Assembly (NCBI GenBank): GCA_002914845.1
Contig: JXTC01000249.1
Location: 83,809-147,808 of the forward strand
DNA length: 64,000 nt
Direction: 5' to 3'
Origin: Trema orientale
Taxonomy: Eukaryota > Streptophyta > Magnoliopsida > Rosales > Cannabaceae
Shown here: positions 23,750 to 34,317 of the stretch, piece by piece
Layout: every line of letters starts with the position of its first letter
How positions within the stretch are numbered: position 1 is the stretch's first letter
Made by a program: the position numbers and the translations under genes
Notes under the pieces: model-generated
What the model was told of the DNA's origin: nothing
What the model saw: the letters and a program-made list of their open reading frames with translations, nothing else
Databases searched by the model: none

Positions 23750-24253
23750 TAGTGGTTAAATAATTATGATCCAATAATTTAAAAAAAATACTGTAAATAC
23801 GTAAAAAAAAATTAACCTACTGGATAATGATCATATATATATATTTGAGTAATCGTTTGTGGTATAGTGTTATTTGTTATATTTATACTCTTTGTTATTA
23901 TTTTAATTAAGTATTTGGAAAAAAAAAAAAAAAAACCTGCGGTGATTTTGGTTTCTCGATTATTATTTAACAAACAAGTATATACACACGTCTATTATTA
24001 TTAATAGAAATATGGATGGGCTTGGGAACTGTGCTGTCCACTGCCCATCCTGCTTGCTTAAAATTTTTTTATTTGTTTTATAATTTTTTTGTTTATTTCT
24101 CTTTTTAAGTAATTTTTAAATGTTTGATTAATTATTATTTTTGTTGTAAGTTGGACCGACTACTTACTTTTATGGTATTTGTATAAAATTGTTTGGAAAC
24201 TATAAAAGAAGCCCATTTTGCTTCATGTATTTTAGTTAGAAATTAGACCACTA

Positions 24254-24668
24254 GTGAAAATTACACCTAATACCCGTTTTTTAAAACTTATTTCAAAAAT
24301 ACTCGTTTTTAAAACTTCTTTAAAAAATACCTATTTTTTACGGTCCACATTTCATATGAAAAATATGAGTGGTCCACATTTACAATGTAAATTTTATCCA
24401 TGAGGTACACATTTCATGTATAAAATATGAACGATACACATTTTAAAATGTGTGCCAATTTTGAGTATAAATTTTATTTATGAAATGTGGACTGCGGTAT
24501 ATATTTAATGCATGAAATATATACTGTGGTCTACATTTCATGTGTAAAATAGTGGTGGTCTATATTTCTCTAAAAAAAAGTATAAAAACGGGTATTTATA
24601 AAATAAAAATAAAAAATGAGTATTTATGAAAATATGGTTTTAAAAATGGGTATTTATAAACTTTTCCC
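24254..24668 (+). repeat. 413-bp-class repeat, copy 1
   Basis: About 415 bases, from GTGAAAATTACACCTAATAC to TATTTATAAACTTTTCCC. They match 33905-34317 in the same orientation. The ends are mutually inverted in an imperfect way (ATACCCGTTTTTTAAAAC against AATGGGTATTTATAAAC). The inner part repeats GTCCACATTTCAT-like words in both directions. It is non-coding and probably a MITE; the superfamily is not determined. Confidence 0.7.
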
Positions 24669-25007
24669 TTCTTTATGTATCAGAGAAATGCCTTTTTATA
24701 AGTTTTTACTTCTTACATCAAGAAAAATACAATTTTCTTAATATAAAAATCAAATTTGCTACATTTTTTTTATAAAATAATTGAAACAGACTTTTTATTA
24801 GTTTTAGAATGCATATAATTTTTTTTCTTATAAGCAAACGGGTCACGTGCCAAAGGCACATGGCTTATAAGCTAGTATGTAAATAAAAATAAAAAAGCTA
24901 CCACATCGCTACCAACATCACAATCCGTTATGATGAAAAATTGTTTGAGCAATCTACCGTATCGAAGAAAGGTAAAGTACAAGAAATCAGCAGAGGTAAA
25001 GTACAAG

Positions 25008-25681
25008 ATAGTGATGTCAATTTCGTAGTGCATTACACTACACTGCCTTAAATGGGACGAGTTTTCACCGTTTTAAATAGTGAAAGGGCATCGGACTTGG
25101 GATCAAGTTCTCCCATCGACCTCGCCCCCAATTATATATAAGTTAATTTCTATATTTTTATCTAATAATGATTCAACTATATATATTTTTTAAAAAAATT
25201 CTAATAATATATAGTCATATACTAATATTGTTAGAGTTTAAGTATTTGAGGTTGTATTATCTCTTTGAATAAATGATATACTATATGATTTTGGTATTAA
25301 ATATTTTACATTTTACAACTCTTAACATGTTAAAGCTCTATTTGAATGTATTTTTTTAGTTCTTTAGGTCTTTTATTAAGTTATAATTTCAATAGATTTG
25401 AGCCAAAGTTAGAGTTTTCAATGAAGTTAACTTTAATTTAGATTTTTTATAGGCTTTTAAAAGATTTGGACCAACCTAAGATTATTTAATTAATTCAAGA
25501 TAACGATTCCAAACGGATACCTCGATATACCAATGGAGAAAACGACCATCGATGGGGATTCTCCGAAATTGTCCTGCACCAAATTAAATGGTGAATGATG
25601 CAAGGATGATATAGTAAAATAATAACAGGGACGAGGATGATAAATTCAAAACCAGTCCCACCACACCCCGCTGACATCCTT
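25008..25681 (+). mobile_element. hAT-like non-autonomous element, copy 1
   Basis: Ends are ATAGTGATGTCAA and TGACATCCTTA, inverted relative to each other. An exact 8-bp target duplication AGTACAAG lies at 25000-25007 and 25682-25689, the hAT-type size. Length 674 bases. Its interior (ATTATATATAAGTTAATTTC, AATATATAGTCATATACTAA) matches the copy at 27002-27702. No transposase. Confidence 0.8.
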
Positions 25682-26002
25682 AGTACAAGAAATTAGCCGA
25701 GATTAAATAATGCATGCATTTTTTTTCTTATGAAATTAATATATAAACTGACTTAACTAGAATTAGAACCCACCCCTTCCACAAATTCATACATACTTCC
25801 AAGAATTTTAACCAATTGAACCATCAATATGCCTCGTTTTAATATATGAACGGTTTCCCAAAAATCGCCATATCAAGGTACGCTTTTGTTCTATTCTTTT
25901 ATGTTTGTTCATATTTAATTGTCATAATTTTGACACATTTGAATCTTTAGAATTCTTTTGGTAGTTTGGAATGTATATTGAAAATTATATATATATATAT
26001 AA

Positions 26003-26243
26003 GTTGCCAATCCAATATGTATATATTTTTTTTTTTTACCTGTGTAGGCCTTTTTTTTTAGCCATTGGATCATCATCTAATGGTGATCCAATAACTATAA
26101 TAAGATACATGAAAAGACGTATATCATTAATGTTATTTCTCTTTCTTACTTTTTATTATGAAAAAATATGCATAATAAATTTTCATTGGCCAAAATGATA
26201 CCTATGTATAAGTAAACCTACTGAATTGTTGCCCATATATATA
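26003..26243 (+). mobile_element. MITE with TTGCCAAT-type ends, copy 1
   Basis: About 240 bases with inverted ends AGTTGCCAATCCAATATG and CCTACTGAATTGTTGCCCAT. The middle has GCCATTGGATCATCATCTAA and CAAAATGATACCTATGTATA. The same order occurs at 43530-43787. Several T-runs lie near the left end. No coding capacity; the target duplication is not clear. Confidence 0.6.
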
Positions 26244-27001
26244 TATAAATTGTGTAATCTCAATGATTAAATCGATGAATATGGGTTTTGCTCAAACATG
26301 CATATGCTCTATTATATCTATTAAGGTTTAATCATTAATGTTGATCTATATCATGTGAGATCATTAATCACCAATAATTAGTTTATTATAAAATAGAACT
26401 TGAGAGCAATGTCATGGGGCACCAGTGGTGCCTAACACCATAATGACGTATCGATCTATTACTAGTGATTCTAATTAATAAGGTGATTCTAATTAATAAA
26501 CTAGATCCGACATGGGCTCTATCTAAAATATAATTATAATTAGTCAGTAACAGACTGATATATCATGCAGTATTAGGCACTATATGGTGCCTCATAGCAT
26601 TACTCTAAAATTTGCTATCATTTATAGCGCAAAGTTCTTTGTCGTTAGTGCCAATAGCAACTATGGATCTAAGAAACAAGATTAATAGTGCTCCAACTTC
26701 ATGTTTGAAGAACGATAAATTAAGCTAGTCATCTTGAATTTCTTGTTTGGTAGTGTTACCCATCAGAAAGTCTCAGCAATTAGTGATCATTAATTTATAT
26801 AAATATATATATTTTATGGCAAAATGTACCCTTTTGCTTTCTGTGATTTTCTACTAATTTTTTCCAATTTTCTGTGGCTGTAGATTTGGAAAAGGAATAT
26901 GTCAAAAGAGTTTCTTGGTAACTTCCTGTTCTTAAGGTTGCTTCTGGCAAATCATATTTTACACTAGAATGAAGTACTGTTTGCTTAACGTGTCCATTAG
27001 T
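26244..27001. other. intergenic, nothing recognised
   Basis: Short AT-rich spacer between two mobile elements. GGTGATTCTAATTAATAA is repeated at 26465-26500. Open frames here have no recognised motif. Confidence 0.4.
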
Positions 27002-27702
27002 TAGGGATGTCAATTTCACCGAATAGGGTGGTGCACCGTGGTGCACCGGTCCGAATGGGACGGGCTTTCACCGTTATAAATGGTGCGGAGCATGGGGCGG
27101 GGATTCTCCGTTTAATATTTAGCAGGACGGGGCGGGCTTGGGATTGAGTGTCCCACACCGATCCCGCTCCGATTATATATAGGTTAATTTCTATTTTTTT
27201 TACATAATAGTGATTCAAGTAGATATTTTTTTTTTTTAAAAAAAAGATCTAATAATATATAGTCATATACTAATATTTTTTGAGTTATTTGGGATTATGT
27301 TAGTTTTATGAATGAATGATATGCTATATGATTTTATTATTAAATATTTTATATTTGACAATTCTAACATGTTAAAATTTTATTTGAATGTGTTTTTTAG
27401 TTATTTAGGTCTAAAATTGGAATTTTCAATGAAGTTAACTTTAATTTTCATTGTTTTTCGATGTAATTAGACTTTTAAAAGATTTGAACTAAGATAGAAT
27501 TGTTTAATTTATACAAGATGACGATTCCAAATGGGGACCCCGATATACCAATGGGAAAACCGATCCCCGATGGAGATTCTCCGAAATTGCCCCATACCAA
27601 ATAAAATGATGAATGATGCGGGGATGGTATAGTAAAATAATAATGGAGACGGGGATGGTAAACACAAAACCGGTCCCGTCCCGCCCCGTTGACATCCCTA
27701 TA
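27002..27702 (+). mobile_element. hAT-like non-autonomous element, copy 2
   Basis: Ends are TAGGGATGTCAA and TTGACATCCCTATA. The 8-bp target duplication CCATTAGT lies at 26994-27001 and 27703-27710. Length 701 bases, same family and orientation as 25008-25681. It keeps more of the GC-rich terminal part (GGGGCGGGGATTCTCC, GTCCCGTCCCGCCCCG) than copy 1, so it is probably the younger insertion. No transposase frame. Confidence 0.85.
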
Positions 27703-27710
27703 CCATTAGT

Positions 27711-28470
27711 TTTTGCAAGTGTTCTATAAAACTTAAATTCTGTTTTAAGTTAACATGATCACTGCATTCCATATATTCCACTTTTTTTTTCCAACGAAAA
27801 AAAAAAAACCTTTCACCCTTTGGTGTTAATAATTTTAATGATTTCGTAAGATCAAACGAAAACAAGTTTGAATTTCGTAATTTTGTTTTGGAATTCACCC
27901 TTTTGGACAAGGTAGTTTCTTGACCGGTTTCCTTTCTCCTATTTTACCGCTGAATGTCGCGCTCATTTCATCCACCAACTGACCGCTTTTTTTTTTTTTT
28001 TTTTTTTAAACAATTTATGGACATTTTTTTTCCTACTTTTTAAATTCTTTCGAACTCTTTTCGTAAATTACGTTTACGTTTACGTTTTCTCCTGGGTTCC
28101 TATTAAATGTCCACTATGCAAGATTACCTAAGATTTTTTGGATGAAACATGGTAATTGACAAAGTGAGCCATATTAAATTAAGTTTAACAAAACAAAATA
28201 GGTATCTTTAGCGTGTGCCTTCTAATATTTATTTATAAGGTTTGTTCCGGGGTGTTTTTTGTGATTTAATTAGAGAGAAATTAATTAAGCGTAAAAGTAC
28301 TTAATTAAGGATAAATAGGATAGTTGTAAAAAATATAGAAAATTACGTGGAAAATTGTAATGATACAATTCCACATGTCAGAAAATAATTAGTATTTTTG
28401 ACAGCTCAACCTGTAAGTAAACAAGTGTGGGTGGTTTCAATAACCATCATCATGAGTTAGATAGCCAGTG
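27711..28470. other. intergenic, nothing recognised
   Basis: AT-rich sequence with T- and A-runs (27782-27808, 27988-28009). No gene supported. Confidence 0.4.
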
Positions 28471-28645
28471 TTTCTGACACAGGTGATACCATCCATATAG
28501 TCAGAAACAAACAAAAAGATGGTTAATTTTTTTGACATAGGTAATTCCAGCCATTCAGTCAGAAATCTAAATAAACGATATTGAAAATAAATAATTAGAA
28601 AATTAGATCTTTGACAGAGGTGATTCCAGCCATTTTTTCAAAGAT
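28471..28645 (+). repeat. three spaced 37-base hairpin units with a shared loop
   Basis: Units lie at 28471-28507, 28529-28565 and 28608-28644. Each has an 8-base arm, a 21-base loop and the complementary arm. Arms are TTTCTGAC/GTCAGAAA, TTTTTGAC/GTCAGAAA (one G-T wobble) and TCTTTGAC/TTCAAAGA (seven of eight pairs). The loop core AGGTGATTCCAGCCAT is nearly constant. Spacers of 21 and 42 bases between the units are unrelated. Function unknown. Confidence 0.7.
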
Positions 28646-28874
28646 AAAAGAAAATAAAAGTGCTAAATTTGACGTGAACAGTAGCAAATAAGGGTCGTAT
28701 AAGCTACAACTCAACTTGCTAAACAAATCAGAATCACGGGTCTACGAATATTTAAAGTGCAGAATTTAAATGTTAGCACAATATATATATATATAGTCAG
28801 CACTCTATAAATATTTAGAACAATAGAAAATAATGGGTTAGTAGTTCAATATTCTCAAAACTTACACAAAAATA

Positions 28875-28909
<35 letters not shown>

Positions 28910-28935
28910 GTATATAAAATATGAATATATATATA
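28646..28935. other. spacer with (AAT)n microsatellite
   Basis: An AAT trinucleotide repeat of about 11 units lies at 28876-28908. A short TA repeat follows, next to the MITE cluster. Confidence 0.6.
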
Positions 28936-29536
28936 GGGGATGGCTACGGTAGGGGCGTCCCTACGTAGGGTCATGCCTTAATTATCGTTGGATAGGAATC
29001 TGTGGGGAATAACGGGAATATGTGGAGAATCTATTTATATACAGATTCCCATCCAACGGTGAATAGACAGGGCCCTACGTAGGAAAGACATAATATTGGA
29101 GAAAATAAGAGCAATACGTGATATAATAATATGATATATATATATGGGCGCGTCTACAGTAGGGGCGCCCCTACGTAGGGCCCTGTCTATTCACCGTTGG
29201 ATGAGAATATGTATATAAATAGATTCTCCACAGATTCCCGTTATTCCCCACAGATTTCCATCCAACGATAATTAAGGCATGACCCTACGTGCCCTACGTA
29301 GGAAAGGCACAATATTGGAGAAAATAAGAGCAATACGTGATATAATAATATGATATATATATATGGGCGCGTCTACAGTAGGGGCGCCCCTACGTAAGGC
29401 CCTGTCTATTCACCGTTGGATGAGAATTTGTATATAAATAGATTCTCCACAGATTCCCGTTATTCCCCACAGATTTCCATCCAACGATAATTAAGGCATG
29501 ATCCTACGTAGGGACGCTCCTACCGTAGTCATCCCC
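28936..29536. mobile_element. cluster of three palindromic MITE bodies (compound element)
   Basis: Starts GGGGATGGCTACGGTAG at 28936 and ends CTACCGTAGTCATCCCC at 29536, with ATATATATA outside both ends. Inside are three bodies of the family seen at 14272 and 35910. The first is inverted relative to the other two. A 219-base unit (from CCCTACGTAGGAAAG at 29073, again at 29292) carrying ACATAATATTGGAGAAAATA and a MITE body is tandemly repeated. The outer ends form a matched pair, so the whole block may have inserted first and expanded later. Confidence 0.75.
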
Positions 29537-30124
29537 ATATATATATATAAAAGCTATATTGATCGACGTTTGGCAGTAAGAAGAGAAATAATAATGGTAT
29601 ATGGCCAAAGAAAGTCAGAGATATTATTTGTTCAAGTTGTTCTCCCCTTATGTACAAAGCTTTTTCGTCTATTTATAGGCATAGGAAATAAAGATAATCA
29701 TCGCTTGCATGAGTTTTTAATATCCTATGGTTTGACACTTGGTATTTATGGTGTCACTTGGAGGGAGGATGTTCTCATGTGTTTTGACACATAGTCAAGA
29801 CTTGATAAATGTCACTAGCACAAACTTGCCACATGGAAGATAGTTCTTTTGACATTGTCTAAGCATGAGGCAGCAAAAGCATTGAACTGGCACTTATCTG
29901 TGGGCATTAGCACGAATTCTCCAATCCGGTGTCTTGTTGTGGCACGAGCTTGATAATTTCTCAATGAGAAATTAACACTTGTCTTGGAATATTAAATTCT
30001 TCCTTCACCCAGTGCAATTTTGACACGTCAAAATTTTCTTAATTAGTCTCATATTGTATAATTATCACATTATTTATAACTTAATATTTTTAGTTAATGA
30101 CTAATTATAAAAAATTGTCACACC
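29537..30124. other. unassigned stretch; possible old LTR-type promoter, minus strand
   Basis: On the minus strand a CTATAAATAG box lies near 29675. It is preceded by repeated TGTCA-containing words and followed by a leader-like stretch. This resembles the promoter part of an LTR or a pararetroviral copy, but no gag, pol, primer site or second terminal repeat supports it. Call left open. Confidence 0.2.
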
Positions 30125-30129
30125 TTAAA

Positions 30130-31372
30130 ATAGGGTTTATATCACATGTGTTCCCTAACATTTCCTCCGAGTATTAATCAGGTTCCCAACATTTGTTTTT
30201 GTAGTTTTCAGATCCTCAACCTTACACATTCGTATCACTTTAGCCACTTTTTAATATTTTTGTCAAATTCAGCTGTTATTTAACAGTTTTAATATCACTT
30301 GGCTTTTTAATCTTTACACAATGTGTACTTAGGTCCCTATTGTTTATTTTATAGCCTTTGACTTCTCAAACTTACATTTTTATAATACTTAAGTTTTTTT
30401 GAGATAATTTTGAGTTAAAATCCAACTCTTATCAAATTGTACTAAATAAATTAATGAAAACTATCAATTGAAAACTACCAACGGAATGTTCAATACTAAT
30501 AAGGTATTTTTCGAAAAAGATTATCTAAACAACAACATTATTTTTAGTTAATTCTTACTACCAACAATATTGTACAATTTAATTGTGAATTCTTACTAAT
30601 GGTAGTAATGTGCATATTTCTAATTCCATAAACTCATCAGTCTTTTTTTAGTTAAAACTCATAAATAATAAAAGAAGTTTAAAAACTTTTTAAATAATAA
30701 ATAGATATTAATTTATAGAAAATCATAGGTTTTGAAAATGATAATAGTTAATAACACAAAGTTAATATTTATGAATAGATATACTGATCGAGTACATATA
30801 TAAATATAGCAAGAGAAAAAAATGTATTATTTTATAATGATCTCTTGTTAATGATCGTGAAATTTATTTTCTGTAATTTTATGAACTCACAACTCTTTTA
30901 AAAATAGTCTAAAAGCATGTCAACTGACAAATAGACATTAATTTATACAAAAAATATGGGTTTTGATATACGCAAATTCGGTATGTATTTCAATGAGTAT
31001 CTAACTGAGTCATTTTAGTGTCACTTTTGAATTTGGTAGTTTTCATTAATTTATTTAGTACAATTTGATTAGAGTTGAATTTTAACTCAAAATAACTCAA
31101 AAGGACCTAAATGTTACAAAAATGAAAGTCTGAGGAGTCAAATGCTACAAAATAAAAAATAGGGACCTAAGTGATACATTGTGTAAAGGTTGAGGACCCA
31201 AGTGAGATTTAAACTGTTAAATAACGGCTAGATTGGACGGAAAAGTAAAAAATAGACTAAAGTGATACGAATATATAAGGTTGAGGACCTAAAAACTACC
31301 AAAAAAGGGTTGGGTGCCTGATTAATACTCGAGGAAAAGTTGGAAACCACATATGATAAAAACCCTTAATTA
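30130..31372. mobile_element. non-autonomous element with about 350-bp terminal inverted repeats
   Basis: 30130-30480 and 31020-31372 are inverted, diverged copies. GGGTTTATATCACATGTG on the left pairs with the inverted CACATATGATAAAAACCC on the right. Further along, AGTATTAATCAGG/CCTGATTAATACT and TAAATAAATTAATGAAAACT/AGTTTTCATTAATTTATTTA also pair. The core of about 540 bases contains a diverged direct repeat of about 100 bases. No transposase. Long arms suggest a Mutator-like or foldback element; a clean target duplication was not found. Confidence 0.75.
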
Positions 31373-31639
31373 TATGTTAATAGACAGTGTGCGCCATATT
31401 AAATTAAGCTACTCATTCATAAATATATAACATAGGTATCTCCAGCTTTTCAACAAATAGTAAAACATATTTTCTTAATTACAACATTGTATAGTATCCG
31501 TTTCTACAATTTGCAACATTTGAATGACAGAAATAAAATGACACATGATTCTAATACAAAGCCACTGTTGTTAGCTGGATTGAAAATATCTAGAAGATTC
31601 AAAAACGTGAAGGCATATCTCTTCACGATAAGGTTGGTA

Positions 31640-31990
31640 TTTTGAACCACGAAGGAGAGAGACAAAATAGTCTCCCTCTTCGGATAGCTACTTAAAGATA
31701 AATGTGGATACCGCCATCAATATGTATACTCATTTAGTTGGGATTAGTGCTATAATTTATAATGCAAAAGGCAAAATCATGATAGTTCTATCCAAAATGG
31801 TGGATTAAGGATGTTGGCCCAAATTTCCAATAATTAGAGCTGAACAAATTGACAGTAAAATCTTAATGATGGCTTAATTGGCCATTATGAGTTTGGTGAC
31901 CTACTGTATGAGCTAATAGTTAGAGGAATCTTTTTCTTATTGAGTTTATTATTGTAAAAGATCATAATTTATAATAACATATTCACTTGA
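31640..31990 (+). mobile_element. LINE RNase H-domain fragment
   Basis: The plus-strand frame near 31700-31790 reads LKINVDTAIN, then VGISAIIYNAKGKI. This is the start of the RNase H domain at the 3' end of plant L1-type LINE ORF2, with the first catalytic Asp in NVD. Stops and frame shifts follow. It is a 5'-truncated, decayed remnant; boundaries are approximate. Confidence 0.65.
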
Positions 31991-33290
31991 CCTAAAAAAA
32001 GAAAGTATTTTTCTATTTTTATGATATACAAAATCAAGTTTCATTGGTACTGTCTCCTAAAATGATGTTATAGAATATTTCTCCCGCTCATTTTTTTTTT
32101 CTTTGAAGCAAAGCGCTTGATGTCAGAAAATATTAGTTCTATCATACCTATTAGTAATGGAAGCTTCATAGTGTGTGAAATAATTGGGCATAATTGGTAT
32201 TTCAAATAGTTTCATCCTGGATTTCTCATTTGAGAAAAATCATATCAGAAACTAGAAGAAACTGAGAGGAAAGGAAGAAGACTTTGAGGGTTTTCAGTGG
32301 CTTCTACTGCCCACCGACCAACACCACGCATTCTCTCAAGACCGTCATCTTCTGTCGGGCACTGAATAGTTGCATTTCTGCCAACTTTTGTACACCCAAG
32401 ATTTTTTGACTTCTTTTCACACTACATTAGTATTCATACATTGTTTTTTCCAAATAATTTTGGTTATGCTACAAACTTTTAATTCTATTATGATCTTGAG
32501 CTGGGTTTTGTTTTCGGGCTAAAAGTAGAGTTTGATTTTCAACTTACAGGTTATATAAAAATTGATTTTTTTTTACATAATATGCATATATTATCAAGTT
32601 AATGATTCTTTTAAAACACATAAAATTCATGAGTATTATATAGGATCTTACATTTTATGAATGAATATATATGCGTGTAATATATATGAAAAACAGATGA
32701 CAAATTGGAGGGAAAACTTTAGTACGCACATATACATAAAAGTATAAAACACGAAGAGGTACGCCCGTTTAAACATAACTAGTAAAATATAAAACATTGC
32801 ACGTGCCCGACTAAGATGTTGCTGTGTTTTTGGGTAAAAAATTGCCAACTAATACTTAATAATTAAAATTTTATTGTGTAAAATTCACGGATTTATAGAC
32901 ATACACATGATTCTACTTAATAAAAACACATTTTTTACCAATGTAATGTAAGAATATTAGAAGATCGCATGTGGGAGAACCATTAATTTCTTGAAGCATT
33001 ACTAATATTATTCCACACAAAACGCGAACACCAAGAATAGAGAAAAACAACTTTTAATAAGATGTATTGCTGAAAATTAAGCATAGTACTTATCCTTTCA
33101 TAATTGAAAGATACACCACAGCCATGGTTCTAACAGAAAATTGAAGTCTTCACGCAACGAACATAAGATAAGCAAGAAAAACCTGAACAAGCTATTTTCA
33201 AGTAGAAAATATAATGTGATTCATCAAGCCAACATTGATAAATCGGTCTACTTCTGATCATCACGTTAGACAATAAAATATGTATAGCAC
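31991..33290. other. intergenic, nothing recognised
   Basis: AT-rich spacer. Short frames (for example 32648-32848, minus) have no motif. No repeat family was recognised. Confidence 0.35.
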
Positions 33291-33319
33291 ACAATCAATT
33301 TGTAAACTCTAATAAGAAT

Positions 33320-33600
33320 GGTATACATAGAGTACTAAAAGTTGAAAATTAGTTTTTACATAATGTAAACTCTAATAAGAATGGTACACATAATGTAAAA
33401 GCTAATTTTCAACTTTTAATACTCTATGTATAGATGATCCTCTGATCTAAATAAGAATGGTACACATAATGTAAAAGCTAATTTTCAACTTTTAATACTC
33501 TATGTATAGATGATCCTCTGATCTATAACACACATAATGTAAAAACTAATTTTCAACTTTTAGTACTCTATGTATAGAAGATCCTCTGATCTATAACAGA
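33320..33600. repeat. tandem and inverted copies of a 68-76 base unit
   Basis: ACACATAATGTAAA followed by CTAATTTTCAACTTTTA occurs at 33386, 33462 and 33530 in direct order. Each copy is followed by CTCTATGTATAGA and GATCCTCTGATCT. An inverted copy of the same block lies at 33328-33366 (AGTACTAAAAGTTGAAAATT), so the set can fold on itself. It looks like a locally amplified MITE end. No coding capacity. Confidence 0.7.
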
Positions 33601-33904
33601 TATAAATATGCATAGACAATATGGCTACGTTTAGTACGAAGGAAAGAAAAATTGAAAAAAAAAAAGAGGGATAGAAAGTAGGGGTGATAGAAAGGAAACT
33701 GCTTTTCCTTTATGTTGTTTAGTATATAAGAAGGAAAGAAATTTAATATTTAGTGAATTACAATTTAAGTATTTAATATATGATTTTATTTTGAAATTAA
33801 GGACAAATTATTAATTGTCTTTTTAGTCCAAGTTGTACAAATTTTCTCTCCATTTTTCATTCCATTTTGAAGAATTAACATTTAAAAAAAAAGGAAAAAA
33901 AAAA

Positions 33905-34317
33905 GTGAAAATTACACCTAATACCTGTTTTTTAAAACTTACTTCAAAAATACCCGTTTTTAAAACTTCTTTCAAAAGTACCCGTTTTTATGGTCTACAT
34001 TTCATATGAAAAATATGAGTGGTCCACATCTACAATGTAAATTTTATCCATGAGGTACACATTTCATGTGTAAAATATGAACGATACATATTTTAAAATG
34101 TGTGCCAATTTTGAGTGTAAATTTTATTCATGAAATGTGGACCGCGGTATATATTTAATGCATGAAATATATACCGTGGTCTATATTTCATGTGTAAAAC
34201 AATAGTGGTCTACATTTCTCCAAAAAAAAGGTACAAAACGAGTATTTATGAAATAAAAATAAAAAACAGGTATTTATGAAAATATGGTTTTAAAACGGGT
34301 ATTTATGAACTTTTCCC
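33905..34317 (+). repeat. 413-bp-class repeat, copy 2
   Basis: Same element as 24254-24668, same orientation, starting GTGAAAATTACACCTAATAC and ending TATTTATGAACTTTTCCC. Flanks differ between the two copies, so it is dispersed and not a segmental duplication. Confidence 0.7.

Noticed and set aside
28471-28645. Hammerhead ribozyme or CRISPR-like array
   Set aside because: The CUGAUGA/GAAA hammerhead core is absent, and three irregularly spaced dyads in a plant genome are not a CRISPR array.
29537-30010. Endogenous pararetrovirus or LTR promoter
   Set aside because: Only a TATA-like box and leader-like sequence are seen; no coding domain or terminal repeat supports it.
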